From Sphaerospermopsis torques-reginae ITEP-024 (GTDB taxonomy: Bacteria > Cyanobacteriota > Cyanobacteriia > Cyanobacteriales > Nostocaceae): a stretch of DNA of 64,000 nt. Every line of letters begins with the position of its first letter. Within the stretch, counting starts at the first letter, position 1. Both the position numbers and the translations under genes were made by a program. Below, piece by piece: positions 1 through 8,596 of the stretch. The notes under the pieces were generated by a model, which saw nothing but the letters and a program-made list of their open reading frames with translations, did no database searches and was not told the origin of the DNA. Location: the NCBI RefSeq assembly GCF_019598945.1, contig NZ_CP080598.1, positions 4,278,001 through 4,342,000 on the forward strand. Reading direction: 5' to 3'.

Positions 1-1198
1 GGGTGGAAATAATTGGGGTGCAGACATGGTAAATGCTCCCACAGCTTGGCAAAATGGACATACAGGAAAAGGTGTAATTGTTGCAGTTTTAGATACAGGA
101 GTTGACTATAATCACGAAGATTTAAAAAATAATATTTGGACTAATACCAAAGAAATTGCTGGTAATGGAATAGACGATGATGGTAATGGTTATGTTGATG
201 ATTTTTTAGGTTGGAATTTTAATAGTAACAACAATAATGTTTTAGATAATAATGGACACGGAACTCATGTTTCGGGAACTATTGCCGCCGAAAATAACGG
301 TATTGGTGTAACTGGAATTGCCTATAATTCGCAAATTATGGCAGTTAAAGTTTTAGATGAAAATGGCTCAGGTTCTTATGCAAATATCGCTAATGGTATC
401 CGTTACGCTGTAGATAATGGTGCTAATGTTATTAACCTCAGTTTAGGAGGAAATTCTGGTAATAATACTCTCAAATCAGCTATTGAATATGCGAGCAGTA
501 AAGGTGTAATTGTGGTGATGGCCGCAGGTAATAGTGGCGATGCTACACCATCTTATCCTGCACGTTATGCTGATAAGTCAGGTATTGCTGTGGGGGCGGT
601 GGATAAAAATAATCAACTGACTGATTTTTCTAATCGTTCTGGTTCTCAAGAAATTAAATATGTAACTGCTCCAGGTAAGGATGTTTATTCTACAATTCCT
701 GATAATAAATATGCTAGTTATAGCGGTACTTCTATGGCCGCTCCCCACGTTGCTGGTGTAGTAGCTTTGATGCTGAGTGCTAACCCGAATTTAACAGAAA
801 GTCAAGTGCGGGAAATTATCATCAGTACGGCGGAAAATGGTACAAATCCCCAACAACCTCAACCTACAAATCCTTCGCCTTCTATGCCTTCTTTCTTTCC
901 ACCTTTAGATTCTTTTTTACCTTTTGATATGATTGATATCGGTTCTCAATTTCCGACTGATATTGGCAATATTGGTGGTAGTTTTCCCTTACCTTTTCAA
1001 TCAGAATCATCTCAATTACCGTCGGTTGTTGTATCTATTAGTAATGAAGATTTAGGTTTAGAATTTGGTGATTTTAATGCCAAAACTCCCAATTTAGAAA
1101 CCCTTAATTACTACAGTGAGAGCAAAGATAGATGGGAATTACGGGACTATGATATGAATCTAGAAAATATGGATATTTGGAGTTTAGACTATGTTTAG
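1..1198 (+). CDS. S8 (subtilisin-like) serine protease, 5' end outside window
   Basis: Probable secreted or periplasmic subtilisin-family endopeptidase. The frame is open back to base 2 with family-like residues (GGNNWGAD) ahead of the first ATG at base 26, so that ATG is internal and the true start lies left of the window. Counting from it, the triad is Asp23 (LDTGVD), His78 (GHGTHVSG) and Ser236 (GTSMAAPH), with the oxyanion Asn near 169 (AAGNSG). An acidic DDDGNGYVDD stretch at 50-59 looks like a calcium site. After about residue 280 the fold ends and a Pro/Ser/Phe-rich, low-complexity tail of about 110 residues follows; I recognise no domain in it. The catalytic core is complete, so the gene looks functional. 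Substrate unknown. Confidence 0.9.
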   Translation, partial: GGNNWGADMVNAPTAWQNGHTGKGVIVAVLDTGVDYNHEDLKNNIWTNTKEIAGNGIDDDGNGYVDDFLGWNFNSNNNNVLDNNGHGTHVSGTIAAENNGIGVTGIAYNSQIMAVKVLDENGSGSYANIANGIRYAVDNGANVINLSLGGNSGNNTLKSAIEYASSKGVIVVMAAGNSGDATPSYPARYADKSGIAVGAVDKNNQLTDFSNRSGSQEIKYVTAPGKDVYSTIPDNKYASYSGTSMAAPHVAGVVALMLSANPNLTESQVREIIISTAENGTNPQQPQPTNPSPSMPSFFPPLDSFLPFDMIDIGSQFPTDIGNIGGSFPLPFQSESSQLPSVVVSISNEDLGLEFGDFNAKTPNLETLNYYSESKDRWELRDYDMNLENMDIWSLDYV

Positions 1199-1204
1199 TG
1201 TTAC

Positions 1205-1325
1205 CTATTGTACTCCTCACATTAGTCTAAACCCCAATAATTACTCCACCCGCGCTATCGCGCACCCTCCCCTTGGTAAGTGGAGGGGTGTGTACCTCAT
1301 GTAACCCAAATCTGCTGTAATTAGA
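1205..1325. repeat. Dispersed repeat debris between protease gene and IS
   Basis: A short non-coding stretch with a C-rich segment and its partial complement (CACCCTCCCCTT near 1263 and AGTGGAGGGGTG near 1279), typical of dispersed cyanobacterial hairpin repeats. It abuts the left inverted repeat of the insertion sequence. No gene seen. Confidence 0.4.
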
Positions 1326-2597
1326 CTGAAGGGGGGACAAACAAAGCTGAAAGCAAGGCTATGTAAAGAATGTGACGATTTATGGTAGAAAAAGATAGGT
1401 CAATTATTGTCAATAATACCTATCTAATGAAAATGATACCAACATTCTATCAAAACCATCTCAGAAGTCAATTAAGTCTAGCAGAATACTTGTTGTTAAA
1501 AATCCTCATCCAGATTTTACAATCAATTAAACAAGTGAGTCTAGAAAGTTTAGCGAATGCGCTACCGATACCCATAAAATTTGAAAGCAGACGCAAAAAA
1601 ATACAAATATTTTTATCATCACCAAAATTAACAATAAAGAAAATATGGTTGCCAATAGTTGAAGTTTTGTTAGAGACATACTTTGAAGAGAAAGAAACAA
1701 TATATCTAGTAATAGACCGGACTAAATGGTCATGTATAAATTTATTAATGATAAGCATAGTATGGGAGAAACGAGCAATACCGATATATTTGGAATTATT
1801 GAAGCAAAAAGGAAATAGTAATCTCAAACAACAAACAGAAGCGTTGACCGAGATTTTAGCGATAGTAAAAAAATATAAAATATGTGTGTTGGGAGATAGA
1901 GAATTTTGTTCGTTCAAATTAGCGAACTGCTTGAAGCAGCAAGGTTTAAGCTTTTGTTTAAGGTTAAGAAAAAATGAATTTGTCAAAAAAGAATCGGAGA
2001 TTTGGTTAGAGTTGAAAGATTTGGGGTTAGCACTCTTGTTTATCATTATTTTTACCAGGAGTGAAAGTCACGAAACTTAAAGGTTTTGGATATTTTAATT
2101 TAGCCTGTAAATGGAAACGGAAGCTCAAGGGTATAGCACCAAAAGAAGGATGGTTCATTCTCATAGATTTACCAGAGTTAGGAGCAGCCATTACAGCTTA
2201 TAAACAACGCTTTGATATTGAGGAAATGTTTAGAGATTTTAAAACAGGAGGTTATAATTTAGAAGATACAAAAGTCACGGGAGAACGGTTGATTTCACTA
2301 ATTTTGTTAATAGCTATTGCCTACACATCAGCGACAATTCAAGGACAACAGATTAAACGCAAGGGTGTACAATAATATGTCGGAAGAGTTAAAGAAAAGA
2401 GCCGTAGTACCAGACGAAATAGCAGTTTTTATATTGGTCTATATGGTTATACTTGGGTCAGTTTTATGGATAATTGTCAATCTTTGGTAGCCCAATTAAT
2501 GAGACTTAATCCTAATAAGCGCAAGTATTATCAACGAGGTCTAAGAGCTATGAACCTGATACAGTCAGTCTTTTAGTTGATTTTGTCCCCCCTTCAG
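1326..2597 (+). mobile_element. IS4-type insertion sequence, decayed
   Basis: The element is bounded by a perfect 16-bp inverted repeat: CTGAAGGGGGGACAAA at 1326-1341 and its complement at 2582-2597. It holds one transposase gene that is broken. The ten bases outside each end do not match, so no target-site duplication is visible; either it was lost by deletion or the flanks have rearranged. The right end cuts into the start of another transposase gene read on the minus strand. About 1.27 kb is normal for a single-gene IS4 element. Confidence 0.85.
1382..2576 (+). pseudogene. IS4-family DDE transposase, frameshifted and with a nonsense codon
   Basis: The first part (1382 to about 2030) carries the first two acidic residues of the DDE site in IDRTKW and GDREF. 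Homologous reading then shifts to another frame somewhere near 2025-2045, continuing as LPGVKVTKLKGFG and reaching the IS4 signature Y-x2-R-x3-E-x6-K in YKQRFDIEEMFRDFK. A TAA at 2373-2375 interrupts the frame just after IKRKGVQ, but the same frame goes on with recognisable transposase C-terminus (YVGRVKEKSR, FYIGLYGYTW) to a TAG at 2574-2576. A frameshift and a stop make it unable to give a full protein without recoding. The catalytic residues themselves are intact, so decay is probably recent. Confidence 0.85.
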
Positions 2598-2786
2598 CAT
2601 GGCTTTTACTACTTGACCCGGACTTACTTTCTCTCCTTTTTCGACTCCTATTATTTCATTTATTATTTCTACTATTCCGATTGAATCTATGATTCCTGCT
2701 ACTATCCCTAGATGATCTATGTTCTGAATTTCTATTTCTTGAGGTTTTAATTTCACAACAGTTTCCTCTACTATTTCTGTTGTCAT
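2598..2786 (-). pseudogene. IS1634-like (DUF4277) transposase, N-terminal fragment
   Basis: The minus-strand frame from ATG at 2786 gives an N-terminus rich in I/E/V with the segments QNIDHLGIVAGIID and VSPGQVVKAM, which I recognise as the DUF4277 start of IS1634-like transposases. Homology stops exactly where the inverted repeat of the IS4-type element begins (2597); the few further codons come from that element. The remaining 400 or more residues expected of the family are not found on the other side of the IS, so this is a deletion remnant. A TTG one codon upstream is in frame, but the ATG is the better start. Confidence 0.7.
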
Positions 2787-3008
2787 CAATTATTTCTTAT
2801 TTGGTTATCAATTCATTTTTTTCTTTTGTTTTTGTTACCAAGCTTCACTTTCTCACACCATGTCCCTTTTAATACTATTAATTCTCATTAACTCTCTTAA
2901 TCTTTGAATCGGTTTTAGTTATTATGTACTACTTTAATGGCTTTTTTGATCTGTGACAGTTGAGGGTGCGGAATGTGGGATTTAACGTGAGTTCAACGAA
3001 AATAATTT
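2787..3008. other. Probable upstream end of the IS1634-like remnant
   Basis: AT-rich sequence between the transposase fragment and a dispersed repeat. The stretch around 2945-2995 (GTGACAGTTGAGGGTGCGGA) resembles terminal sequences I associate with this transposon group, but that is from memory and weak. No gene seen. Confidence 0.3.
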
Positions 3009-3093
3009 GACCCCTCTCCAAACCTCTCCCCTAAGAGGAGAGAGGCTTTGATTTACTCCCCTTCCCTTGCAGGGAAGGGGCTGGGGGTTAGGT
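3009..3093. repeat. Dispersed double-hairpin repeat
   Basis: Two adjacent imperfect palindromes: CCTCTCCCC/AGAGGAGAGAGG near 3025-3055 and CCCCTTCCCT/AGGGAAGGGG near 3057-3080. This is the common cyanobacterial intergenic 'cctctcc...ggagagg' repeat. It follows the HlyD gene end (on the other strand) at a distance of about 50 bases. Confidence 0.6.
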
Positions 3094-3141
3094 CTAATAA
3101 TTGTGTTTCAAATACATGAAAACTGCTGTAAGATAATTTCT

Positions 3142-4638
3142 TTACCTCACAGAAAAAGCCTCACTAAATCTGCGGGTAATTGGCTCAACAATAAAGGTTA
3201 AAATTGACTTCTTCCGCGTCACAATCTCCGCATTTGCAACCATCCCTGGCGTAAATTCCACCTCTTTACCCCGCACATTCATAGAATGCTGACTTAACTT
3301 AATTCGTGTTGGAAAAACTAATCCTAATTTTTCATCAACTACCGCATTCGGACTAATTTGTAAAACTTCCCCATCAACTACACCAAATTCTTGAAAGGGA
3401 AAAGTTGCTAATTTCACCTTTGCTGTCATTCCCTCACGAATAAAACCAATATCCCGGTTAAGCACCTTTACTTCTAACAGCATTTCTTCCCCTTCTGGTA
3501 AAATTGACAGTAATTCTTCCCCAGACTGTACAGGTCCTTTTGTAGCTTTAACTTTATAAATTGTTCCCGCTACCGGTGCTTTAATTGTTTCTCCGTCTTT
3601 TTCTTGTTTCGCTTGTTCTAATTGTCCTGCAACATTGGCTAATTCTTCTTTTCGCCGATTTATTTGCGTTAAAATTTCACTTTTTCTTTCTGATGCTAAT
3701 CTTAAACCTTGATTTTTTGCCGCTTGATAAGCTTGTTCAGCTTGATTAATTTCTTGTTTTTGAGCAGCAATATCTTTTCCTAAAGATGCTACTTTATCCT
3801 GTGTTTCTGTGACTCTATTTTTGGCATTAGTTACTTCATTGGTAGCTCTAATAATATCAGTATTTGCTCGATTTAATCTTTCCTGGGCTTCTAAATAATC
3901 AACTCTAGGAACAGCACCAGGATTTAATAAAGTTCTCAAATTTTCTTCTCGTTGTTGGGCAATTTTTAAACTTTCTTCTAGTTTAGCACGGATATTTTCG
4001 GCATTGACTAAATTAGTTTGAGCATTACTCACACCGGTTTTAGCATTAGCTAAATTTTCTTCTAAACGAGTTAAACGAATTTTCGCTTGTTTGATAATTG
4101 AAAGTTGGCGTTCTGCTTCTGCTTCTGCTGCTGCTTGTCTAGCTTTATAATCTAATAAACGAGAATTTAATAACTCATCTTGTAATTTTGTCCCCGCAAT
4201 ATTTCCCCCAGTTCTTTCAGCTTGTAATCTTTGTAAATCTTCTTCAATTAATTTACTAGATTTCGCTAATCTGTTAACATCGGTTTGTTTAAAATTGGGA
4301 TCACGTTCAATTAATATTTGATCTTTAGTTACGCGATCGCCTTCCTTCACTTTTACCGCTACAATAGATCCATTACCCAAAGATGTCACCGGTCTCACTT
4401 GAGTAGAAGCAATTAATTCTCCCGGTGCTGTTGCTACTTCATCTATTTGTGAAAAATGCGCCCAGGAAATAGTACCAAATACAATAACACTAATAGTTCC
4501 TGCTAATAATCTTGTATAAAGTGGTGGTAATTCCTGTACAGCTTTACCCAATTCATAGGATAATTGTTCTTCGGGTTTCGCAAAATTTTCTTTTGTTTGA
4601 CGTGCTTGAACAGGATTTGCGGATAGAGAGTATTTCAT
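3142..4638 (-). CDS. HlyD-family periplasmic adaptor (membrane fusion protein)
   Basis: Periplasmic adaptor of the HlyD/MFP family, linking an inner-membrane exporter to an outer-membrane channel. From ATG at 4638 (MKYSLSANP) the protein has 498 residues: a short cytoplasmic start, one membrane segment near residues 44-62 (GTISVIVFGTISW), a lipoyl-type beta half (VAVKVKEGDRVTKDQILIERD), a long Ala/Gln/Glu-rich coiled coil (about 120-350), the second lipoyl half (IKAPVAGTIYKV) and a beta-barrel. An upstream ATG at 4689 is in frame but its 17 codons are pure STRR sequence, so I reject it. No ABC transporter gene is adjacent, so the partner must be encoded elsewhere. Heterocyst envelope and peptide export systems use such adaptors; which one this serves cannot be told. 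Confidence 0.88.
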   Translation of the reverse strand: MKYSLSANPVQARQTKENFAKPEEQLSYELGKAVQELPPLYTRLLAGTISVIVFGTISWAHFSQIDEVATAPGELIASTQVRPVTSLGNGSIVAVKVKEGDRVTKDQILIERDPNFKQTDVNRLAKSSKLIEEDLQRLQAERTGGNIAGTKLQDELLNSRLLDYKARQAAAEAEAERQLSIIKQAKIRLTRLEENLANAKTGVSNAQTNLVNAENIRAKLEESLKIAQQREENLRTLLNPGAVPRVDYLEAQERLNRANTDIIRATNEVTNAKNRVTETQDKVASLGKDIAAQKQEINQAEQAYQAAKNQGLRLASERKSEILTQINRRKEELANVAGQLEQAKQEKDGETIKAPVAGTIYKVKATKGPVQSGEELLSILPEGEEMLLEVKVLNRDIGFIREGMTAKVKLATFPFQEFGVVDGEVLQISPNAVVDEKLGLVFPTRIKLSQHSMNVRGKEVEFTPGMVANAEIVTRKKSILTFIVEPITRRFSEAFSVR

Positions 4639-4639
4639 A

Positions 4640-4762
4640 TATTTGGTAATAGGTAATGGGTAATAGGTAATTGGTAATTGGTAATACAATTTTGGATTTT
4701 GGATTTTGGATTTTGGATTGTTTTTGTCAATTCCAATCTAAAATCTAAAATCTAAAATTTTC
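4640..4762. repeat. STRR cluster (GGTAATT, GGATTTT, AAAATCT heptamers)
   Basis: Runs of 7-bp units: GGTAATT/GGTAATG at about 4645-4683, GGATTTT at 4690-4718 and TCTAAAA at 4738-4760. They fill the gap between the SDR gene and the HlyD gene and supply false N-terminal codons to the latter. Confidence 0.85.
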
Positions 4763-4786
4763 TTCCCCAGTCACCAATCACCAAAA

Positions 4787-5662
4787 TTAAATTGCTAAAT
4801 AACGCCGCAAAAAGTTTTCCACAGTTTCCAATTGAAAGTTATAAATTCTTTCTAAATTGGCATTTTCTTCTGATGTACAGTAAAATTCATTAGCTAATAA
4901 AGTGCGAAAAGTTCCTAAACCTGTTTGTGCTGAAGAGTCAAATAAACCCCATACTCCCCGTAAACCATCAACCGCAAATAAAGAAACATTAATGATAATT
5001 GGTTCTTTGTTAAAGATGCGACTAAAAATTTTCGGAATGTCCTCACGCAATAAAATTTCTGGTCCTCCTACTGGTAAAATTTGATTACGAGCCTCAGTAA
5101 CAGTTAAAGAATCTACCACTATTTTGGCTAAGTCATCGGTGCTAATAATAGATGTGCGATTTTTGGGATCACCGATGAGCAAATATAAACCAATTTCTCT
5201 AAACCGTTCCGCTAAAGGTAGCAGGTTTGATGCTAATCCAGATGGGCGTAAAATAGTGTAATTTAAGCCACTACTTTGCAAATATTTTTCTACTGCGCGT
5301 TTAGCTTTGAAAACGGGAGCGTCTTCATATCCTCTTTCCGCACCTAAAACGGATATCAAGACAAAATGCTCAACACCCTGAATTTTTGCCTGATCAATTA
5401 GTTCAATATTAGCGCGATAATCTAAAGATAAAGCATCATTTCCTGAACCGTGGGCGCTAATGATATATTTCACACCTTGACAGGCTTTTTTGATATCCTT
5501 TTCTTCTCGTAGATCACCAATAAATATATCAGAACCCCGGTGTTCTAACTCGCTGTAATGGGATGTAAGACGAACAAAACACCGTACAGATTTCTGTTGT
5601 TGACGTAATAACCGCACCACGCGGCGGCCAATATCTCCCGTTGCTCCAGTTACTAGAATCAT
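4787..5662 (-). CDS. NAD(P)-binding atypical SDR protein (NmrA/Ycf39-like)
   Basis: A 291-residue Rossmann-fold protein of the atypical short-chain dehydrogenase group. It begins directly with the dinucleotide-binding loop TGATGDIG (residues 5-12), then RRVVRLL, an acidic GDLRE turn after strand 3, and a VLISVLGAERG segment where classical SDRs have the catalytic Ser/Tyr. The Tyr-x3-Lys pair is not obvious, as expected for NmrA/Ycf39-type members that act as redox sensors or assembly factors rather than dehydrogenases. The gene stands alone, upstream (in its own direction) of the HlyD adaptor with a 148-bp STRR-filled gap, so a shared transcript is possible but unsupported. Specific role unknown. 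Confidence 0.85.
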   Translation of the reverse strand: MILVTGATGDIGRRVVRLLRQQQKSVRCFVRLTSHYSELEHRGSDIFIGDLREEKDIKKACQGVKYIISAHGSGNDALSLDYRANIELIDQAKIQGVEHFVLISVLGAERGYEDAPVFKAKRAVEKYLQSSGLNYTILRPSGLASNLLPLAERFREIGLYLLIGDPKNRTSIISTDDLAKIVVDSLTVTEARNQILPVGGPEILLREDIPKIFSRIFNKEPIIINVSLFAVDGLRGVWGLFDSSAQTGLGTFRTLLANEFYCTSEENANLERIYNFQLETVENFLRRYLAI

Positions 5663-5801
5663 AACCTTTGGATTTGAGTATGGGGCTTTATGTAGTTAAG
5701 TTTAATCACTATTTTAAAATCAGCAAATTCCTAAAATCCGAAATTTTACAATTTTTGTTTAAAATAATAATGTTGGGATTAGTTGGGATTTAGTAAAACT
5801 G

Positions 5802-6296
5802 ATGCAAATACCAGAAACAAACCCAAAGCTGAAAATACCTGTATCCAGTCTCTATGTTAGTGACTTTTATGCTTGGACACAGGAACAAGCTGATTTACTC
5901 CGCAACCATCAATGGCATAAAATTGATTGGCAAAATTTAATTGAGGAAGTTGAATCTTTGGGAAAACAGCAACGTCAAGAACTGCGAAATCGTTTAAGTA
6001 TTTTAATAGGACATTTATTAAAATGGCAGTTTCAACCACAACGCCGCAGTCGTAGTTGGTTAGCAACCCTTCGCATTCAACGCTTAGATACTATTGAATT
6101 ACTTGAGGAAAATCCGAGTTTAAAATCCTATCTTGAGGAGGCACTTGGTAAAGCTTATTTGAAAGGTGTGGAATTAGCTGTTAAAGAAACTGATTTACCT
6201 CGTAGCAATTTTCCCTCTAATTGTCCTTATAGTTTACAGGAAATTTTAGATGATGGTTTTTATCCTGGTGAAGCAAGTGAGTTAGTCAATGAGTGA
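5802..6296 (+). CDS. DUF29 domain protein
   Basis: A 164-residue protein of the DUF29 family, abundant and often multi-copy in filamentous cyanobacteria. The family pattern is clear: YVSDFYAWTQEQADLLR near residue 20, then WHKIDWQNLIEEVESLGK, RNRLSILIGHLLKWQFQP, a W/R-rich centre, and the C-terminal NCPYSLQEILDDGFYP. No catalytic motif is known to me for this family and function is undetermined. The ORF seems complete. The gene is flanked by HIP1 octamers just downstream (near 6331 and 6364). No operon partner: the neighbour on the right is convergent. Confidence 0.88.
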   Translation: MQIPETNPKLKIPVSSLYVSDFYAWTQEQADLLRNHQWHKIDWQNLIEEVESLGKQQRQELRNRLSILIGHLLKWQFQPQRRSRSWLATLRIQRLDTIELLEENPSLKSYLEEALGKAYLKGVELAVKETDLPRSNFPSNCPYSLQEILDDGFYPGEASELVNE

Positions 6297-6398
6297 GAAT
6301 AATAAATCAAATGATAGGTGTAAATCATAGGCGATCGCTTTCTATTTTTTAGCTTGACAAAGTGCGATCGCCCTCTCAAATGAACATATTGAAACATT

Positions 6399-6704
6399 TT
6401 ACTTTGGCGCTTTACGCCAACCATTTGCTACAGCTTCTGACTCTGTACAAAACCATTTTTCTCCCTTTGTTGGATCAATTACTGTTGAATCATAGTCCTC
6501 TGCACCAGGAACATGATAAAATTTTCTCCCGGTATTAATGGAAATATTACCTTTAATTTTGCATCCTGGTTTGGTGAGAGATGTGATCAGAGATGGCGAA
6601 CGGCTACCTCCAAATTCAGTTGCCAAAATAATAACAGCAACAACAACAGGAAGACCGATAATATTTTTCAGTAAACTCTGTTTTTTTGCCTTACTTCTAC
6701 CCAT
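6399..6704 (-). CDS. Small membrane-anchored protein with sunset-type domain
   Basis: From ATG at 6704 (MGRSKAKK) the product has 101 residues. A Lys-rich start is followed by one hydrophobic segment (about residues 15-29, IIGLPVVVAVIILATEF), then a compact C-terminal domain with CKIKGNIS, FYHVPGAEDYD and GEKWFCTESEAVANGWRKA. That C-terminal pattern (two Cys, YHVPG, WFCTE-A-GWR) is the small domain seen at the end of many cyanobacterial thermonucleases and named sunset in databases. Here it stands without a nuclease. The start is chosen because AAGGA lies 4 bases ahead of it; the longer frame begins with TTG. Function unknown, possibly a binding module at the membrane. Confidence 0.75.
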   Translation of the reverse strand: MGRSKAKKQSLLKNIIGLPVVVAVIILATEFGGSRSPSLITSLTKPGCKIKGNISINTGRKFYHVPGAEDYDSTVIDPTKGEKWFCTESEAVANGWRKAPK

Positions 6705-6769
6705 ATTATCCTTAAACAAAAACTCCCAACTTAGTTATTATAAGTTAAATTTACACATTCCTCACCCAA

Positions 6770-7552
6770 CTAAAACTCTACCACCACCGGCGTATGATCA
6801 CTAGGTTTTTCTAACTTCCTGGGTGCAACATCAATAATGCAACTTTGAGCGCGTTCATAAATCACAGGTGTTAAATAATGATGGTCTATTCTCCAACCTA
6901 AATTTCTCTTAAAAGCCGCAGTCCGATAATCCCACCAACTATAATTTCCCCCCTCTTGATTAAACTTTCTGAAAGCATCCGCAAAACCTAAATCAAGCAC
7001 ATCTTTTAAAGCTTGGCGTTCTGCATCAGAAGCCATAATATGATTTTCTATTTTTACTTTGTCATTAATATCAATATCTTCCAACGCAATATTAAAATCA
7101 CCACACATAGAAATAGCCGGATTTGATAATAGTAATTGCTGCAAATATTTCCCCAATACTTTTAACCACCGCAGTTTATATTCATATTTTTCACTTCCTA
7201 CTGATGAACCATTAGGAACGTAAAGATTGACAATTCTTACACCATCAATTACACCACTAATTACCCGCTTTTGTTCATCCCATGTAGGATCTAAGTCTTT
7301 CAAAACTGAACAGAAACCCATACTCACATCTTCCAAAGGTTGACTGCTAATTAGCGCCACTCCGTTATATGCTTTCTGTCCGTAAATATAAGGATGATAA
7401 CCTAAGTTTTCAAAGGAATTGAGGGGAAAACCTTGATCTATAACTTTCGTTTCCTGTAAACACAAGACATCAACGGGATTTTCACTTAACCAGTTAATCA
7501 CCTGTTCTAAACGAGTCCGAATTGAATTGACATTCCAAGTAGCGATTTTCAT
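6770..7552 (-). CDS. xth: Exodeoxyribonuclease III (AP endonuclease family)
   Basis: A DNA-repair enzyme of the ExoIII/APE1 fold that cleaves at abasic sites and trims 3' ends. At 260 residues it has normal length. Signature motifs in order: MKIATWNVNSIRTRL at the start, LCLQETKV with the metal-binding Glu, NLYVPNGS, CGDFNIA with the Asp/Asn pair, WRIDHHYLT, and the C-terminal SDHTPVVV with catalytic Asp-His. It stands as a single gene, facing leftward, with a long AT-rich region upstream that also carries a promoter for the gene on the other strand. Confidence 0.95.
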   Translation of the reverse strand: MKIATWNVNSIRTRLEQVINWLSENPVDVLCLQETKVIDQGFPLNSFENLGYHPYIYGQKAYNGVALISSQPLEDVSMGFCSVLKDLDPTWDEQKRVISGVIDGVRIVNLYVPNGSSVGSEKYEYKLRWLKVLGKYLQQLLLSNPAISMCGDFNIALEDIDINDKVKIENHIMASDAERQALKDVLDLGFADAFRKFNQEGGNYSWWDYRTAAFKRNLGWRIDHHYLTPVIYERAQSCIIDVAPRKLEKPSDHTPVVVEF

Positions 7553-8211
7553 AAGTTACTTATCCGTAATTTACTAGATTAAGAAATATAAAATGTGTAA
7601 ATTTTTTGTAACCATTTTTGATTGTGAATTTTTTTGTTCAACCTCCCATTCACTTAAAAATAAGGTATAAGTAATTGATCCCTGTTGTAAATGCGTATTT
7701 GCAAATACAAAATAGGCAAAATTGTAAGTTAGGCTACAGAACATTATAAATGATTATGATCCCCCAGATAGATGAAAATATAAAATCCTTGCTTGTAAAT
7801 TAATAAAGACGTTAATTGTTAGCACTTGCTACGACTGTGATATTACATTGGTGAGTGAGTTGATAATACAGTTAACCGAGAATACGCTTTTCTAATAGTC
7901 AGTCAGAAAAGTTAACTTAAATGGAAGAAAAGTAAGTAGAAATGCTTTTACCTCATAAAATAATTTCAGGATTGGTAGCAGGTGATGTCAAATCAATAAA
8001 TCAATATATATGATGTTGACACTCTTTGTAGACCAAACCAAGAATCGCAAGATATAGCATATTAGCTCAATTTTCACCAGAAAATATCCCAAAATATGCA
8101 AATTCTGTCACCAAGCGGAGAGGTTGGAACTTTCACAGCAACCCCCATTTAGGTTTAATCAAAATTTTTTTGCTTGATTACAACAACAAACTTTTTTAGG
8201 AGGACATTGGT
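7553..8211. other. Gene-free region upstream of the zinc-ribbon gene
   Basis: About 660 bases without an ORF. It holds a near-consensus NtcA-type promoter at 7695-7735 pointing right (separate entry). Beyond it I see no terminator and no repeat of the kinds that fill other gaps here, so the stretch 7742-8211 may be a long 5' leader or an unannotated RNA. Confidence 0.5.
7695..7735 (+). promoter_or_regulatory. Candidate NtcA-activated promoter
   Basis: The perfect palindrome GTATTTGCAAATAC (7695-7708) fits the NtcA operator GTA-N8-TAC. TAGGCT at 7730-7735 fits the -10 form TA-N3-T and begins 21 bases after the operator, close to the 22-23 usual for class II NtcA promoters. On the opposite strand the matching position lacks a TA-N3-T box, so the direction is toward the zinc-ribbon gene. 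A start site would fall near 7742, leaving a leader of about 470 bases. Confidence 0.55.
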
Positions 8212-8406
8212 ATGAGTAATAGAGCCAACACTTGCCCATGCTGCGGTGGATCAATTCTACGTCATGTCCGTCATGGTGAACTATATTGGTTTTGCCTGTC
8301 GTGCCGACAAGAAGTACCACTGTTAACCATCAGTCGCTTATCAAATCATTTGGAAACCCGTAACACAGGAGTAGTTACTCCGTCTGCTGTTAACTCAGTA
8401 GAGTAA
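8212..8406 (+). CDS. Small zinc-ribbon protein (64 residues)
   Basis: Small protein whose first half is a zinc ribbon: TCPCCGG at residues 7-13 and WFCLSCRQEVP at about 26-36 give two Cys pairs. The second half is Ser/Thr-rich without recognisable fold. A strong ribosome-binding site, AGGAGG, sits 9 bases before the ATG, which supports real translation. The gene is monocistronic: 190 bases separate it from the next gene. The only promoter-like signal I find upstream is the NtcA-type box, so expression under nitrogen limitation is a reasonable guess. The family is conserved in cyanobacteria as far as I recall, but I know of no assigned function; a nucleic-acid or protein-binding regulator is possible. 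Confidence 0.8.
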   Translation: MSNRANTCPCCGGSILRHVRHGELYWFCLSCRQEVPLLTISRLSNHLETRNTGVVTPSAVNSVE

Positions 8407-8596
8407 TCTCCTGCGGCTGGTTCTGAATATCTACAGAGTGGAAATAGACAAGTGAATACCATATTTGTTGAGAGCAAGCGTCAAGCTAGAGATGGCGCTT
8501 GCGCTTTGGTTTGACTTTGTTGCTAGAACAGCGGATAACTTCCAGTTAATGTCGATATGATATAAAAGTAGATAAAACTTAAAGAATATTCATCAA

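Noticed and set aside
1212-1222. ACTCCTCACAT, ten of eleven bases of the Yfr1 core motif
   Set aside because: A short match in a repeat zone, without the flanking stems of Yfr1 and away from its usual trxA-guaB location.
1468-2046. 192-codon ORF antisense to the IS transposase
   Set aside because: Frame shadow of the transposase; no known protein.
4639-4689. N-terminal extension of the HlyD adaptor
   Set aside because: All 17 codons derive from GGTAATT-type heptamers; the family start is the ATG at 4638.
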